NCBI RefSeq assembly: GCF_020144925.1
Contig: NZ_NSLC01000002.1
Location: 124,001 to 188,000, forward strand
DNA length: 64,000 bases
Source of the DNA: Afifella sp. IM 167
GTDB lineage: Bacteria > Pseudomonadota > Alphaproteobacteria > Rhizobiales > Afifellaceae
Reading direction: 5' to 3'
Shown here: positions 1 through 9,906 of the stretch, piece after piece
Position numbering within the stretch: position 1 is the stretch's first letter
Layout of the letters: the number at the start of each line of letters is the position of its first letter
Notes under the pieces: model-generated
What the model saw: only the letters and a program-made list of their open reading frames with translations
Told to the model about the DNA's origin: nothing
Database searches by the model: none
Translations under genes and position numbers: made by a program

Positions 1-224
1 ATCCGGACCTGCGCCGTATCCTGACGGATTACGGTTTCAAGGGTCACCCGCTGCGCAAGGACTTTCCGCTGACCGGCTATGTCGAGGTCCGCTACGACAA
101 CGATCTCGGCCGCGTCGTCTACGAGCCGGTCAAGCTGCAGCAGGAATTCCGCAACTTCGACTTCCTCTCTCCCTGGGAAGGGCCGGAATACAACCTGCCC
201 GGGGACGAGAAAGCGAGCTCGTGA
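1..224 (+). CDS. nuoC: NADH-quinone oxidoreductase subunit C, C-terminal part (cut by window edge)
   Basis: Only the last 73 codons are present, in frame from base 3 to the TGA at 222-224. The visible peptide has the conserved end of the 30-kDa complex I subunit: [13 protein letters not shown], then a tyrosine and acidic stretch (YVEVRYD), [12 protein letters not shown] and F(D)FLSPWEG. NuoC is in the peripheral arm and packs against NuoD near the quinone site. It is followed after 71 bases by nuoD, as in separate (non-fused) nuoC-nuoD operons. The tail after SPWEG is short (about 15 residues), so this NuoC carries no extra domain. Confidence 0.95.
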   Translation, partial: PDLRRILTDYGFKGHPLRKDFPLTGYVEVRYDNDLGRVVYEPVKLQQEFRNFDFLSPWEGPEYNLPGDEKASS

Positions 225-295
225 GTTGCAAATCGTGAAGAGTGATTGGGTGAGGGGAGCCGGTCCTCGCCGCCCGAACGTGTGGACCGGAGCCG

Positions 296-1486
296 ATGTC
301 CGAAGCTGATATTCGCAACTTCAACGTGAACTTCGGGCCGCAGCATCCTGCGGCGCATGGTGTTTTGCGCCTGGTGCTTGAGCTCGACGGCGAGGTCGTC
401 AAGCGCGTCGATCCGCATATCGGCCTCCTGCATCGCGGCACCGAGAAGCTGATCGAGCACAAGACCTACCTGCAGGCGGTGCCCTATTTCGACCGGCTCG
501 ACTACGTCGCGCCGATGAACCAGGAGCACGCCTTCGCGCTGGCGACCGAGCGCCTTCTCGGCATCGAGGCGCCCAAGCGCGGCCAGATCATCCGCGTCCT
601 CTATTCGGAGATCGGGCGTATCCTTTCCCATCTCCTGCACGTCGTTACGCATGCCCTCGACGTCGGTGCCCTGACCCCGCCGCTCTGGGGCTTTGAGGCC
701 CGCGAAGTGCTGATGTGCTTCTACGAGCGCGCTTCGGGCGCGCGCATGCACGCGGCCTATTTCCGGCCGGGCGGGGTGCATGAGGATCTGCCGCCGCAGC
801 TCATCGAGGACATCTACAATTACTGCGATCCGCTCATTCAGGTCTGCGACGACCTCGAGGGGCTTCTGACCGGTAGCCGCATCTTCCAGCAGCGCTGCGT
901 CGATATCGGCGTCGTGACGCTCGACGAAGCCTGGCGGCGCGGCTTTTCAGGCATCGTCCTCAGAAGCGCCGGCGCCCGCTGGGATCTGCGCAAATCCCAG
1001 CCCTATGACGGCTACGAGACCTATGATTTCGACATTCCGGTCGGCAAGAACGGCGACGTCTACGACCGCTACCTGCTGCACATGGACGAGATGCGCCAGT
1101 CCGTGCGCATCATGAAGCAGTGCTGCGAGAGGCTGAATTCGCCGGAAGGGGCGGGCCCGATCTCGGCGCAGGAAGGCAAGGTCGTGCCGCCGCGCCGCAG
1201 CCAGATGAAGCGCTCGATGGAGGCGCTCATCCACCATTTCAAGCTCTACACCGAGGGCTATCACGTGCCGGCGGGCGAGGTGTACGCGCCGGTCGAGGCG
1301 CCGAAGGGCGAGTTCGGCGTCTATCTCGTCTCCGACGGGACCAACAAGCCGTATCGCTGCAAGATCAGGCCGCCGGGCTTCGTCCATCTCGCCGGTCTCG
1401 ATTCCATTTCGCGGGGCCACATGCTGGCGGACATGTCGTCCGTCCTCGGCTCGATCGATGTCGTTTTTGGAGAGGTGGATCGCTGA
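296..1486 (+). CDS. nuoD: NADH-quinone oxidoreductase subunit D (49 kDa)
   Basis: NuoD forms, with NuoB and NuoH, the chamber where ubiquinone is reduced in complex I. The 396-residue product has the family's normal length. It opens with [19 protein letters not shown], and the GPQHPAAHG loop contributes the His that faces the quinone head group. [21 protein letters not shown] and the C-terminal DxVFGEVDR ending are also typical. The ATG overlaps nothing upstream. The stop TGA (1484-1486) overlaps the ATG of nuoE at 1486, which suggests translational coupling. Subunit order and overlap leave little doubt. Confidence 0.98.
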   Translation: MSEADIRNFNVNFGPQHPAAHGVLRLVLELDGEVVKRVDPHIGLLHRGTEKLIEHKTYLQAVPYFDRLDYVAPMNQEHAFALATERLLGIEAPKRGQIIRVLYSEIGRILSHLLHVVTHALDVGALTPPLWGFEAREVLMCFYERASGARMHAAYFRPGGVHEDLPPQLIEDIYNYCDPLIQVCDDLEGLLTGSRIFQQRCVDIGVVTLDEAWRRGFSGIVLRSAGARWDLRKSQPYDGYETYDFDIPVGKNGDVYDRYLLHMDEMRQSVRIMKQCCERLNSPEGAGPISAQEGKVVPPRRSQMKRSMEALIHHFKLYTEGYHVPAGEVYAPVEAPKGEFGVYLVSDGTNKPYRCKIRPPGFVHLAGLDSISRGHMLADMSSVLGSIDVVFGEVDR

Positions 1487-2640
1487 TGGCCGTCCGTCGT
1501 CTCGCTGAAGTTCAGCCCGAGAATTTCGCCTTCAGCCAGGACAACAGCGCCTGGGCCGAGCGCGAGATCGCCAAATACCCGCCCGGCCGGCAGGCCTCGG
1601 CCGTGATCGCGCTGCTGTGGCGGGCGCAGGAGCAGGAAGGCTGGGTGTCGGAGCCCGCGATCGAGACTGTCGCGGACATGCTCGACATGCCGAAGATCCG
1701 GGTGCTGGAGGTCGCGACCTTCTACACGATGTTCCATCTCGCTCCGGTGGGCAGGAAGGCGCATGTGCAGGTCTGCGGCACCACGCCCTGCATGCTGCGC
1801 GGCGCGGAGGATATCAAGAAGGTCTGCCGCAACCGCATTGCGCACGATCCGCACGAGGTTTCCGCGGACGGAGACTTTTCCTGGGAGGAGGTCGAGTGCC
1901 TCGGCGCCTGTGTGAACGCGCCGATGGTGCAGATCTTCTCCGACACCTACGAGGATCTGACGCCGGAGAGTTTTGGGGCGGTGCTGGACGCCTTCGCGCG
2001 TGGCGAGACGCCGACGCCCGGTCCCCAGAACGATCGCCAGTTCGGCGCCCCGCTTTCCGGCCCGACCACGTTGAACGATGTGGAAGGTGGCTCGGACCGC
2101 TCGCCGCGCGAATGGAAGGCGAGCCCCGCACCGGCGCACGCCCAGCCGGCGCAGCCCGAGGGCAAGGCCTCCGTCGGTGAGAAGGAGCCGCATCCGGCCA
2201 ACGAGACGACCGCCGGCGGTGCCCCCGAGGAACCCCAGCAGGACGTGAAGGGCTCTGAGAAGTCGGCGGCGAAGAACAGCAAGGCCGAAAAGGCGGCGCG
2301 TCCGTCCCGCAGCGGTCGCGCCGACGAGGAAGCGGCCCGCTCCGATCCCTCCGACGCGGCCTCCAGCGCACAGGCTGCTGCCGACGAGGTCGGAAGTCGG
2401 CCGAAGGCGCTCGCCGAGCCGGAAGGCGAAAAAGACGACCTGAAGAAGATATCGGGTGTCGGGCCGGTGCTGGAGGAAAAACTCCACGGCCTCGGCATCT
2501 GGCACTTTCACCAGATCGCCGCCTGGAGCGATGAGGAAGTCGCCTGGGTCGGCACGTTTCTGTCCTTCCCGGGCCGGATCGAGCGCGACGACTGGATCGG
2601 TCAGGCGAAATCCTTCTCCGCAGGTCGGGGCAAGAGCTGA
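1486..2640 (+). CDS. nuoE: NADH-quinone oxidoreductase subunit E with long tail and C-terminal HhH-like domain
   Basis: NuoE (24 kDa) carries the N1a [2Fe-2S] cluster beside the NADH-oxidising NuoF. The thioredoxin-like core is residues 1-175, with ligands C97, C102, C138 and C142 in the C-x4-C and C-x3-C spacing. The protein is 384 residues, whereas ordinary NuoE is about 160-220. Residues 176-315 are a low-complexity Ala/Pro/Glu/Lys linker. Residues 317-376 form a separate domain: [17 protein letters not shown], a LGIxxFxQIAAW segment and a RIERDDW end. The same domain ends the proteins at 4703 and 29873. The ATG at 1486 overlaps the nuoD stop; an upstream in-frame extension lies inside nuoD and is ignored. 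The tail's function is unknown. Confidence 0.96.
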   Translation: MAVRRLAEVQPENFAFSQDNSAWAEREIAKYPPGRQASAVIALLWRAQEQEGWVSEPAIETVADMLDMPKIRVLEVATFYTMFHLAPVGRKAHVQVCGTTPCMLRGAEDIKKVCRNRIAHDPHEVSADGDFSWEEVECLGACVNAPMVQIFSDTYEDLTPESFGAVLDAFARGETPTPGPQNDRQFGAPLSGPTTLNDVEGGSDRSPREWKASPAPAHAQPAQPEGKASVGEKEPHPANETTAGGAPEEPQQDVKGSEKSAAKNSKAEKAARPSRSGRADEEAARSDPSDAASSAQAAADEVGSRPKALAEPEGEKDDLKKISGVGPVLEEKLHGLGIWHFHQIAAWSDEEVAWVGTFLSFPGRIERDDWIGQAKSFSAGRGKS

Positions 2641-2726
2641 TGCCTGCAATCAGCCTGCGGCCGGTAAGGCTATCGGATGCTTGTGTTGGTACCCGGCTTG
2701 CATGGCTTGAGCGGGGGGTTGCTTTC

Positions 2727-3365
2727 ATGAGCAACGATCGGCAGGCATTCGGGCGTCGCGGCGGCGATAAGGGCGCGGGCTCGCTGAACATCTATGCGGG
2801 GTCTGTCGATCACGGCAGCGCTCATGTGCCGCCGGAAAGCGGCGCCGGGCGGAAGATGGCCAGCCGCAACACCATCTACCGACCGGGAGAGAGCGAGCGG
2901 CCTACCTTCCATGGCTCGCACATCGAGCGGCACTGGCCGAAATACGGCGCGGTCGCCTTCGCAGGCTTCGCGCTCGCCTATGCGATCTCCGAGCGCGGCT
3001 TCGCCCATCCGGTCTCGCTCGCCATGCTGCCCTTGTTCGCCGCCGGCTTTGGCTTCCTGGCCCTCAGGGGCATCCGCGAGATGGTGCAATCGGTCCATCT
3101 CGTCCGTACGCGGACCCTGCGCACGCGGGCCTTCACGGCAGGGGTTGCCGCCGGCCTCCTGTGCTTCCTCTACACGACCTTCATCGATCCGCAGACGATC
3201 ATGGGCATCGAATGGGGCCTGCAGAGCGTCTTCAATGACGGTTTCCAGCGCGAGGATCTCTCCGCGGCGCTGGTGATGGCGCTTCAGGCCTTCGTGCTCA
3301 TGGCCGGCACGGGCCTTTTGTTTGAGAAGATTGCGGGTTTCGTCCGCAAAGACCGAGAGAGCTGA
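2727..3365 (+). CDS. multi-pass membrane protein encoded between nuoE and nuoF
   Basis: The 212-residue product matches no family I can name. Residues 1-70 are hydrophilic, rich in Gly, Ser and Arg. Hydrophobic segments then lie at about 74-89, 95-114, 136-153 and 180-201, so four membrane passes are likely. A positively charged loop (RTRTLRTR) follows the second pass. The ATG at 2727 is chosen over an in-frame ATG at 2640 that overlaps the nuoE stop; the earlier start would add 29 residues. It sits in the operon only 3 bases before nuoF, so it is probably co-expressed with complex I. An assembly or accessory role is inferred from position alone. Confidence 0.75.
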   Translation: MSNDRQAFGRRGGDKGAGSLNIYAGSVDHGSAHVPPESGAGRKMASRNTIYRPGESERPTFHGSHIERHWPKYGAVAFAGFALAYAISERGFAHPVSLAMLPLFAAGFGFLALRGIREMVQSVHLVRTRTLRTRAFTAGVAAGLLCFLYTTFIDPQTIMGIEWGLQSVFNDGFQREDLSAALVMALQAFVLMAGTGLLFEKIAGFVRKDRES

Positions 3366-3368
3366 GGC

Positions 3369-4676
3369 ATGCTCGCCGATAAAGACCGCATCTTCACCAA
3401 TCTCTATGGCCTGCACGATCCGGGCCTCAAAGCTGCGCAGAAGCGCGGCCAGTGGGACGGCACCAAGGACCTCATCGCCAAGGGCCGCGACTGGATCATC
3501 GACGAGATGAAGAAGTCGGGCCTGCGGGGCCGGGGAGGGGCGGGCTTTCCCACCGGCCTCAAATGGTCCTTCATGCCGAAGGAATCCGACGGCCGCCCGC
3601 ACTATCTCGTCGTCAACGCCGACGAATCGGAACCCGGTACCTGCAAGGACCGGGAGATCATGCGTCACGACCCGCATACCCTCGTGGAAGGCTGCCTCAT
3701 CGCCTCCTTCGCGATGGCCGCGCACACCTGCTACATCTACATTCGCGGCGAATACATCCGCGAGCGCGAGGCGCTGCAGCGCGCCATAGACGAGGCCTAT
3801 GAGGCCCGTCTCATCGGCAAGGACAACCTCTGCGGCTGGGATTTCGACGTCTTCATCGCGCACGGCGCCGGCGCCTATATCTGCGGCGAGGAGACGGCCC
3901 TCCTGGAAAGCCTTGAAGGCAAGAAGGGTCAGCCGCGCCTGAAGCCGCCTTTCCCGGCCAATGTCGGCCTCTACGGCTGTCCGACCACGGTCAACAACGT
4001 GGAATCGATCGCCGTGGCGCCGACGATCCTGCGTCGCGGCGGTGGCTGGTTCGCCGGCATCGGCAAGGAGAACAACACCGGCACCAAGCTCTTCTGCATC
4101 TCCGGGCACGTCAATCAGCCGTGCACGGTGGAAGAGGCGATGTCGATCCCGTTCCGCGAGCTGATCGAGCGCCATTGCGGCGGTATCCGTGGCGGCTGGG
4201 ACAACCTCCTCGCCGTCATTCCGGGCGGCTCGTCGGTGCCCTGCGTGCCGGCCGAGCAGATCATCGACTGCCCGATGGACTTCGATTCGCTGCGCGCTCT
4301 CAAATCCGGTCTCGGCACGGCGGCCGTCATCGTCATGGACAAGTCGACGGACATCGTGCGGGCCATTGCCCGCATCGCCTATTTCTACAAGCATGAGAGC
4401 TGCGGACAGTGCACGCCGTGCCGCGAGGGCACGGGCTGGATGTGGCGCGTTCTGGAGCGCATGGCGCGCGGCGAGGCCGAAAAGCGCGAGATCGACATGC
4501 TGCTCGAAGTCACCTATCAGGTCGAAGGCCATACGATCTGCGCGCTCGGCGATGCCGCGGCATGGCCCGTCCAGGGCCTCATCCGCCATTTCCGGCCGGA
4601 GATCGAAAAGCGCATCGACAGCTATTCCGCCAATCCCCGGACGGAGAATCGTGTCGTCCTGGAAGCTGCGGAATAG
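3369..4676 (+). CDS. nuoF: NADH-quinone oxidoreductase subunit F (51 kDa, NADH/FMN site)
   Basis: NuoF oxidises NADH with FMN and passes electrons to the N3 [4Fe-4S] cluster. The 435-residue product is of normal length. The glycine-rich [10 protein letters not shown] loop (residues 54-63) binds NADH and [22 protein letters not shown] (around 167-183) is the FMN/NADH signature. The N3 ligands are C345, C348 and C351 in [15 protein letters not shown], plus C391 in HTICALGD. It starts with ATG 3 bases after the preceding membrane-protein stop, so the two are translated from the same message. Confidence 0.98.
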   Translation: MLADKDRIFTNLYGLHDPGLKAAQKRGQWDGTKDLIAKGRDWIIDEMKKSGLRGRGGAGFPTGLKWSFMPKESDGRPHYLVVNADESEPGTCKDREIMRHDPHTLVEGCLIASFAMAAHTCYIYIRGEYIREREALQRAIDEAYEARLIGKDNLCGWDFDVFIAHGAGAYICGEETALLESLEGKKGQPRLKPPFPANVGLYGCPTTVNNVESIAVAPTILRRGGGWFAGIGKENNTGTKLFCISGHVNQPCTVEEAMSIPFRELIERHCGGIRGGWDNLLAVIPGGSSVPCVPAEQIIDCPMDFDSLRALKSGLGTAAVIVMDKSTDIVRAIARIAYFYKHESCGQCTPCREGTGWMWRVLERMARGEAEKREIDMLLEVTYQVEGHTICALGDAAAWPVQGLIRHFRPEIEKRIDSYSANPRTENRVVLEAAE

Positions 4677-4702
4677 ACGCGAGCGACGAGGGATCTGAGA
4701 CG

Positions 4703-5401
4703 ATGAGCGAGGACGAGCGGCCGATGGCAGGCTCCAGCACCGGCGAGAAGATGGTGATTGCGGCCGTGTCGCATTCGCTGGCCTTTCTCACGCTCGGCGC
4801 GGCTGTCACGCTCGGCACCGCCATCGGAATCAAGGGCATCCTTGAGCGCCGCCGGGATCTGCGCGCGCCGCGCCGGGAAGCGGCGCCCGCCAGGCCTTCG
4901 GCCGAGGCCGCCCCCGTCGCGGAAGACGTTGCGCCGGTCGATCTCGCCGCCCCTCCGGTGGAGGCGCTTGCCCGCCCGATCCTTCACGCGGTGATGGAAC
5001 GGGCCGAGGAAGAGGAAGCTGCCGCGAGGGCCGAGGCGGAGGCCGAGGATGCCGCGCCGCAGGCCAGGGGTTTTCAGCCGATCGCGGCGAAGGAGCCGGC
5101 CAGGGCAAAGAAGGTCGATCGCACAAAGCCGAAGCGCGCCGGGTTGCCGGCGCGCGCGAAAAGGCCCGAGGGGCTTGAGTTCCCACGCGAGGGACGGCCC
5201 GACGATCTGAAACGAATCGCGGGCATCAGCGCGGCGCTCGAGATCGTGCTCAACGATCTCGGCATCTATCATTACGACCAGATCGCCGCCTGGAGCGAGG
5301 CGGAGATCGCTTGGATCAACGACTACCTCAGCTTCACCCGCCAGGTGGAGCGATGCCACTGGCAGGAACAGGCGGAAAAACGGATGGCGGCCGGCCGCTG
5401 A
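4703..5401 (+). CDS. membrane-anchored protein with C-terminal HhH-like domain, inside the nuo operon
   Basis: The 232-residue product is not a known complex I subunit. It has one transmembrane segment at about residues 18-43, then an Arg-rich stretch and a long Ala/Glu/Pro linker (50-165). A domain at 167-227 closely resembles the NuoE tail: [30 protein letters not shown], and a [11 protein letters not shown] end. The hairpin glycine of the GVGP motif is replaced (GISAAL), so the helix-hairpin-helix turn is degenerate compared with NuoE and RpsB. The ATG at 4703 is preceded by a GGATCT Shine-Dalgarno-like stretch. With the anchor at the N-terminus, the domain would face the cytoplasm if the Arg-rich flank stays inside, which is an inference. 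Confidence 0.85.
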   Translation: MSEDERPMAGSSTGEKMVIAAVSHSLAFLTLGAAVTLGTAIGIKGILERRRDLRAPRREAAPARPSAEAAPVAEDVAPVDLAAPPVEALARPILHAVMERAEEEEAAARAEAEAEDAAPQARGFQPIAAKEPARAKKVDRTKPKRAGLPARAKRPEGLEFPREGRPDDLKRIAGISAALEIVLNDLGIYHYDQIAAWSEAEIAWINDYLSFTRQVERCHWQEQAEKRMAAGR

Positions 5402-5426
5402 TAGCGGCTGGCGCGCAGGACAGGAC

Positions 5427-7532
5427 ATGGCAGATACACGAACGCTCATCATTGACGACGTGGAGGTCGAGGTTCCCGCGACCTACACGCTCCTGCAGGC
5501 ATGCGAGGCGGCCGGCGCGGAGATTCCGCGCTTCTGCTTCCACGAGCGGCTGTCGATCGCCGGCAATTGCCGCATGTGCCTGGTGGAACTGAAGGGCGCG
5601 CCCAAGCCCGTCGCTTCATGCGCCTGGGCCGTGCGCGACTGCCGGCCCGGCCCGAACGGCGAGCCGCCGCAGGTGCTGACCCGCTCGCCTCTGACCAAGA
5701 AGGCCCGCGAGGGGGTGATGGAGTTCCTGCTCATCAACCACCCGCTCGACTGTCCGATCTGCGACCAGGGCGGAGAATGCGACCTGCAGGACCAGGCGAT
5801 GGCCTACGGCGTCGATTCTTCGCGCTTTCAGGAGAACAAGCGCGCCGTCGAGGACAAGTATATCGGCCCGCTGGTGAAGACCATCATGACGCGCTGCATC
5901 CACTGCACGCGCTGTGTCCGCTTCACCACCGAGGTCGCCGGCGTCTCCGAACTCGGCGCGACCGGGCGCGGCGAGGATATGGAAATCACGACTTTCCTCG
6001 AAAGCGCCATGACCTCCGAGCTGCAGGGCAACGTCATCGACCTGTGTCCGGTTGGGGCGCTGACCTCGCGGCCCTACGCCTTCAAGGCAAGGCCATGGGA
6101 GCTGCTGAAGACCGAATCGATCGATGTCATGGACGCTCTCGGCTCGGCGATCCGCGTCGACAGCCGCAACACCGAGGTGATGCGGGTCCTGCCGCGCACC
6201 AACGAGTTGGTGAACGAGGAGTGGATCTCCGACAAGACGCGCTTCATCTTCGACGGCCTCAGGACCCAGCGCCTCGATCGCCCCTATGTGCGCGAGAACG
6301 GGAAGCTGCGCGCGGCCACCTGGCCGGAAGCCTTCAAGGCCATCGCCGACAAGGTTAAGCAGACGCGCGCCGGCAAGATCGGCGCCATCGCCGGCGATCT
6401 GTCGACGGTCGAGGAGATGTTCGCCCTGAAGAGCCTGATGCATTGGCTCGGCAGCCCCAACATCGACTGCCGCGAACCCTATTCGGCGCTCCATCCCGAA
6501 CACGGCCGCGCCGGATATGTTTTCGGCTCGTCCATTGCGGGTATCGAGGATGCCGATGCGATCCTTCTCATCGGGACCAATCCGCGCGTCGAGGCCTCGG
6601 TTCTCAATTCGCGCATCCGCAAGGTCTGGCGCGCCGGCCGGGCGCGGATCGGCGTGATCGGCGAGGCGGCGGACCTCACCTACGCCTATGACCATCTCGG
6701 TGCGGGGCCGGCCTCGCTCGCCGCGCTTGCCAAAGGCGAGAACGACTTCCTGCAGGTACTGCAGGAGGCGGAGCGCCCGATGATCATTCTGGGGCAGGGG
6801 GCGCTTTCCCGCTCCGACGGAGGCGCGGTGCTGGCGGCCGCGGCGAGCCTTGCCGACAAGGTTGGCGCGTTTGCCGACGACTGGAACGGCTTCAACATCC
6901 TGCACACGGCGGCCGCGCGCGTCGGCGGCCTCGATCTCGGCCTCGTGCCGGGCGAGGGCGGTTGCTCGACCGCCGAGATGTTTGGGCTGGAGGGCGCGGC
7001 GCCGCTCGACGTCCTCTTCCTCCTGGGGGCGGACGAGGCGCCGCTCGACAAGCTCGGCGAGACCTTCGTCGTCTATATCGGCAGCCATGGCGACCGTGGC
7101 GCCCACCGGGCGGACGTCATCCTGCCGGGTGCGGCCTACACGGAAAAATCCGGCACCTACGTCAACACGGAGGGTCGCATCCAGATGGGCAACCGCGCCG
7201 TATTCCCGCCGGGACAGGCGCGCGAGGAATGGTCGATCCTGCGGGCGCTTTCAGAAATCCTCGGCGTCAAGCTGCACTTCGACTCGCTGCCGGAGTTGCG
7301 CGCGCGCCTCTACGAGGCCGACCCGCGTTTCATGGCGCTCGACACGATCCCCGAGACCTCCTTCGACGGGCTGAAGAGGCTCGCTTCCGGCAAGGGCGGC
7401 GATCTTGGCGACGCGCCTTTCGCAAGCCCCGTGAAGGACTATTTCCTGACAAATCCCATTGCCCGCGCCTCCGCGGTGATGGCCGAATGCTCCGCGCTCC
7501 GCCTCGGACCGCGTGCGGAAGCGGCGGAGTAG
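5427..7532 (+). CDS. nuoG: NADH-quinone oxidoreductase subunit G (75 kDa iron-sulfur subunit)
   Basis: NuoG carries the electron wire between NuoF and NuoI. The 701-residue product has all three expected cluster sites. N1b [2Fe-2S] uses C37, C48, C51 and C65. N5 [4Fe-4S] uses H105 with C109, C112 and C118. N4 uses C157, C160, C163 and C207 (the [13 protein letters not shown] segment). The rest is the molybdopterin-oxidoreductase-like fold, without cofactor in complex I. No extra N7 cysteine quartet is apparent. It starts 25 bases after the preceding gene and is followed after 7 bases by nuoH. Confidence 0.98.
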   Translation: MADTRTLIIDDVEVEVPATYTLLQACEAAGAEIPRFCFHERLSIAGNCRMCLVELKGAPKPVASCAWAVRDCRPGPNGEPPQVLTRSPLTKKAREGVMEFLLINHPLDCPICDQGGECDLQDQAMAYGVDSSRFQENKRAVEDKYIGPLVKTIMTRCIHCTRCVRFTTEVAGVSELGATGRGEDMEITTFLESAMTSELQGNVIDLCPVGALTSRPYAFKARPWELLKTESIDVMDALGSAIRVDSRNTEVMRVLPRTNELVNEEWISDKTRFIFDGLRTQRLDRPYVRENGKLRAATWPEAFKAIADKVKQTRAGKIGAIAGDLSTVEEMFALKSLMHWLGSPNIDCREPYSALHPEHGRAGYVFGSSIAGIEDADAILLIGTNPRVEASVLNSRIRKVWRAGRARIGVIGEAADLTYAYDHLGAGPASLAALAKGENDFLQVLQEAERPMIILGQGALSRSDGGAVLAAAASLADKVGAFADDWNGFNILHTAAARVGGLDLGLVPGEGGCSTAEMFGLEGAAPLDVLFLLGADEAPLDKLGETFVVYIGSHGDRGAHRADVILPGAAYTEKSGTYVNTEGRIQMGNRAVFPPGQAREEWSILRALSEILGVKLHFDSLPELRARLYEADPRFMALDTIPETSFDGLKRLASGKGGDLGDAPFASPVKDYFLTNPIARASAVMAECSALRLGPRAEAAE

Positions 7533-7539
7533 GCGAGAC

Positions 7540-8601
7540 ATGGACGGTTTCCTTCACACCTATCTGATCCCGGGCGCGATCATGGTCGGCCAGAGCCTCC
7601 TGCTCCTGGTCGTCCTGCTCATCGGGGTCGCCTATCTGCTCTATGCCGACCGCAAGATCTGGGCGGCCGTGCAGATGCGCCGGGGCCCGAACGTCGTCGG
7701 CCCCTGGGGGCTCTTCCAGTCCTTCGCCGACCTTTTGAAGTTCGTCCTCAAGGAGCCGGTCATTCCGGCGCCTTCCGACAAGACGATCTTCCTGCTGGCG
7801 CCGCTTCTGTCCACGACGCTGGCGCTCGCCGCCTGGGCGGTCATCCCGGTAGATGCGGGCTGGGCGGTCGCCGACATCAATGTCGGCGTTCTCTACGTCT
7901 TCGCCATCGCTTCGCTCGAGGTCTACGGCGTCATCATGGGCGGCTGGGCGTCGAACTCCAAATACGCCTTCCTCGGCTCGCTCCGTTCCGCCGCGCAGAT
8001 GGTCTCCTACGAGGTCTCCATCGGCTTCATCATCATCACGGTGCTGTTGTGCGTCGGCTCGCTGAACTTCTCCGACATCGTCATGGCCCAGACCGAGGGC
8101 CCGGGAACCATGCTCGGCCTGCCGAGCAGCCTTCTGGACTGGCACTGGCTGGCCCTCTTCCCGCTCTTCGTGATGTTCTTCATCTCGGGCCTCGCCGAGA
8201 CGAACCGGCCGCCCTTCGACCTTCCGGAGGCCGAATCGGAGCTCGTCGCGGGCTTCATGGTCGAATATGGCTCCACGCCGTACATGATGTTCATGCTCGG
8301 CGAGTACGTCGCCATCACGGTGATCTGCGCGCTGGCGACGACGCTCTTCCTCGGCGGCTGGCTTCCGCCGGTCGACGTGGTGCCCTTCACCTGGATCCCC
8401 GGCGTCGTGTGGTTCACGCTGAAGCTCTGCTTCATGTTCTTCGCGGTCTCGATGGTGAAGGCGATCGTGCCGCGCTACCGCTACGACCAGCTCATGCGCC
8501 TCGGCTGGAAGGTCTTCCTGCCGCTCTCCATCGCCGCCGTCGTCATCGTCGCCTTCATCCTCCAGCTCACGGGCTGGGGCGGCGTGCCGGCGGCCACGTG
8601 A
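7540..8601 (+). CDS. nuoH: NADH-quinone oxidoreductase subunit H (membrane, quinone channel)
   Basis: NuoH (ND1) anchors the peripheral arm and forms the quinone entry channel. The 353-residue product is strongly hydrophobic, with about eight helices. [16 protein letters not shown] (36-51) and the acidic loop [18 protein letters not shown] (219-236) are the family signatures. The loop lines the quinone channel and the start of the proton path. The ATG at 7540 is chosen over an in-frame ATG at 7513 lying inside nuoG, because [12 protein letters not shown] is the usual N-terminus. Confidence 0.97.
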   Translation: MDGFLHTYLIPGAIMVGQSLLLLVVLLIGVAYLLYADRKIWAAVQMRRGPNVVGPWGLFQSFADLLKFVLKEPVIPAPSDKTIFLLAPLLSTTLALAAWAVIPVDAGWAVADINVGVLYVFAIASLEVYGVIMGGWASNSKYAFLGSLRSAAQMVSYEVSIGFIIITVLLCVGSLNFSDIVMAQTEGPGTMLGLPSSLLDWHWLALFPLFVMFFISGLAETNRPPFDLPEAESELVAGFMVEYGSTPYMMFMLGEYVAITVICALATTLFLGGWLPPVDVVPFTWIPGVVWFTLKLCFMFFAVSMVKAIVPRYRYDQLMRLGWKVFLPLSIAAVVIVAFILQLTGWGGVPAAT

Positions 8602-8611
8602 GGCGCCGGTC

Positions 8612-8836
8612 ATGACCGAGAGCCAGCTTTCCTGGATCGGCGGGGCGGTGGGACTTGCCTTCGCCATCGCCGACTATGTCCTCTTCGGCGTGATCGTCGA
8701 CCGCGCGCGCCAGCGCGGCGAGCGCAGCTCCGGCATGGGCGCGCTCGATTTCGCCAGGAAGCTGCAGCTGGTTCTATTTCCGATAGTCGGCTGGTTCGTC
8801 GGTCCGCTGCTCTACAGCAGCTTTGGAGGCCAATGA
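8612..8836 (+). CDS. small two-helix membrane protein in the nuo operon
   Basis: The 74-residue product is not recognised. Two hydrophobic segments (about residues 8-27 and 50-69) flank a short basic loop (DRARQRGERSSG). Both codon use and the tight context suggest a real gene: it starts 10 bases after nuoH, and its TGA overlaps the ATG of the next gene (ATGA at 8833-8836). The hydrophobic segments and operon position make a membrane location likely. A role in complex I assembly is possible but rests on position only. Confidence 0.7.
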   Translation: MTESQLSWIGGAVGLAFAIADYVLFGVIVDRARQRGERSSGMGALDFARKLQLVLFPIVGWFVGPLLYSSFGGQ

Positions 8837-9312
8837 TGGAAGGGCGGGCGGAGGCCGCGACGGCGCCGATCACCGGCCATTGCTATTGCGGTGCGGTCGC
8901 CGTGCGTGCGATGCGTGCACCCGAGGTCGTGGCCTGGTGCCATTGCGACGATTGCCGGCGGGTCACAGGCGCGCCGGCCGCCGCTTTCGCGGGCTTTGCG
9001 GAAGGCCATCTGAGCTTCGAGCCGGACGAGGGGCGCGCGGCTCCCGGGGCGCCGGGCGTGAGACGCTCGTTCTGCGCTGAATGCGGTTCGCCGCTCGCCT
9101 CGCGCTTCGACTATCTGCCGGGGCAGGTCTACGTTCCGCTCGGCATTCTCGACCAGGCGGGCGAGATGGAGCCGCAGCTCCACAGCTACGATTCGCGGCG
9201 CCTGCCGTGGCTGCATATTGAAGACAACGCGGAGAGGTTGGAGACGAGCTCCCGCAAGAGGCTGGCCGGCGGTTCTGCCGGCGGCGAGGAATCAGGAAGG
9301 ATGCGCAGATGA
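8833..9312 (+). CDS. GFA (CENP-V/formaldehyde-activating-like) zinc protein
   Basis: The 159-residue product has the GFA-domain zinc sites: C17 and C19 (HCYCGAV), C36, C38 and C41 (CHCDDCRR), and C81 and C84 (FCAECGSPL). Members are often annotated as glutathione-dependent formaldehyde-activating enzymes, but most have no shown activity, so I name only the family. The last 20 residues are hydrophilic and not part of the domain. The start overlaps the upstream stop, and its own TGA overlaps the nuoI start (ATGA at 9309-9312), so it is translationally embedded in the nuo operon. Why such an enzyme sits there is unclear. Confidence 0.88.
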   Translation: MMEGRAEAATAPITGHCYCGAVAVRAMRAPEVVAWCHCDDCRRVTGAPAAAFAGFAEGHLSFEPDEGRAAPGAPGVRRSFCAECGSPLASRFDYLPGQVYVPLGILDQAGEMEPQLHSYDSRRLPWLHIEDNAERLETSSRKRLAGGSAGGEESGRMRR

Positions 9313-9797
9313 GCATCGGGCAGGCCGCCAATTCGCTGCTGCTCAGGGAGTTCGTATCCGCGACCGTGCTCGCGATGCGCTATTTCTTTGCGCCGAAGAC
9401 GACGCTCAACTACCCGCACGAGAAGGGGCATCTGTCGCCCCGCTTCCGCGGCGAGCATGCCTTGCGCCGCTATCCCAACGGCGAGGAGCGCTGCATCGCC
9501 TGCAAGCTGTGCGAGGCCATCTGCCCGGCGCAGGCCATCACCATCGAAGCCGGCCCGCGCCGCAACGACGGCACCCGCCGTACCGTGCGCTACGACATCG
9601 ACATGGTGAAGTGCATCTACTGCGGCTTCTGTCAGGAGGCCTGCCCGGTGGATGCCATCGTGGAAGGCCCGAATTTCGAGTTCGCCGCGGAGACGCGCGA
9701 AGAGCTCTACTACGACAAGAACAAGCTTCTGGATAACGGCGACCGCTGGGAGCGGGAGATCGCTCGCAACATCGCTCTCGACGCGCCGTATCGCTAA
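9309..9797 (+). CDS. nuoI: NADH-quinone oxidoreductase subunit I (TYKY, two [4Fe-4S] clusters)
   Basis: NuoI carries clusters N6a and N6b, which lead electrons to N2 in NuoB. The 162-residue product has the two ferredoxin motifs: C62, C65, C68, C72 ([13 protein letters not shown]) and C102, C105, C108, C112 ([17 protein letters not shown]). The N-terminal amphipathic stretch [16 protein letters not shown] seats it on the membrane. The ATG overlaps the stop of the GFA gene. A 109-base spacer follows before nuoJ, the longest gap in the operon. Confidence 0.98.
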   Translation: MSIGQAANSLLLREFVSATVLAMRYFFAPKTTLNYPHEKGHLSPRFRGEHALRRYPNGEERCIACKLCEAICPAQAITIEAGPRRNDGTRRTVRYDIDMVKCIYCGFCQEACPVDAIVEGPNFEFAAETREELYYDKNKLLDNGDRWEREIARNIALDAPYR

Positions 9798-9906
9798 GGG
9801 CGATGAACGGCTTTCACCGGCTTTTGCCAAATCCGCCCGGCCACGGCTGGACGCTCCGGCGGGCCTTCGCTAAACACTTGCCGCACCGCACAGCAGCCCG
9901 GACCAG
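9798..9906. other. nuoI-nuoJ spacer without a gene
   Basis: This 109-base gap is the widest inside the nuo operon. I see no open frame with a ribosome-binding site and no clear promoter, and only weak GC-rich complementarity (GGCCACGG region). No run of T follows any stem, so there is no intrinsic terminator. Confidence 0.4.

Noticed and set aside
2640-2726. Longer N-terminus of the nuoE-nuoF spacer gene from the ATG at 2640
   Set aside because: It would overlap the nuoE stop and add 29 residues of no clear character; the ATG at 2727 was preferred, but the choice is not certain.
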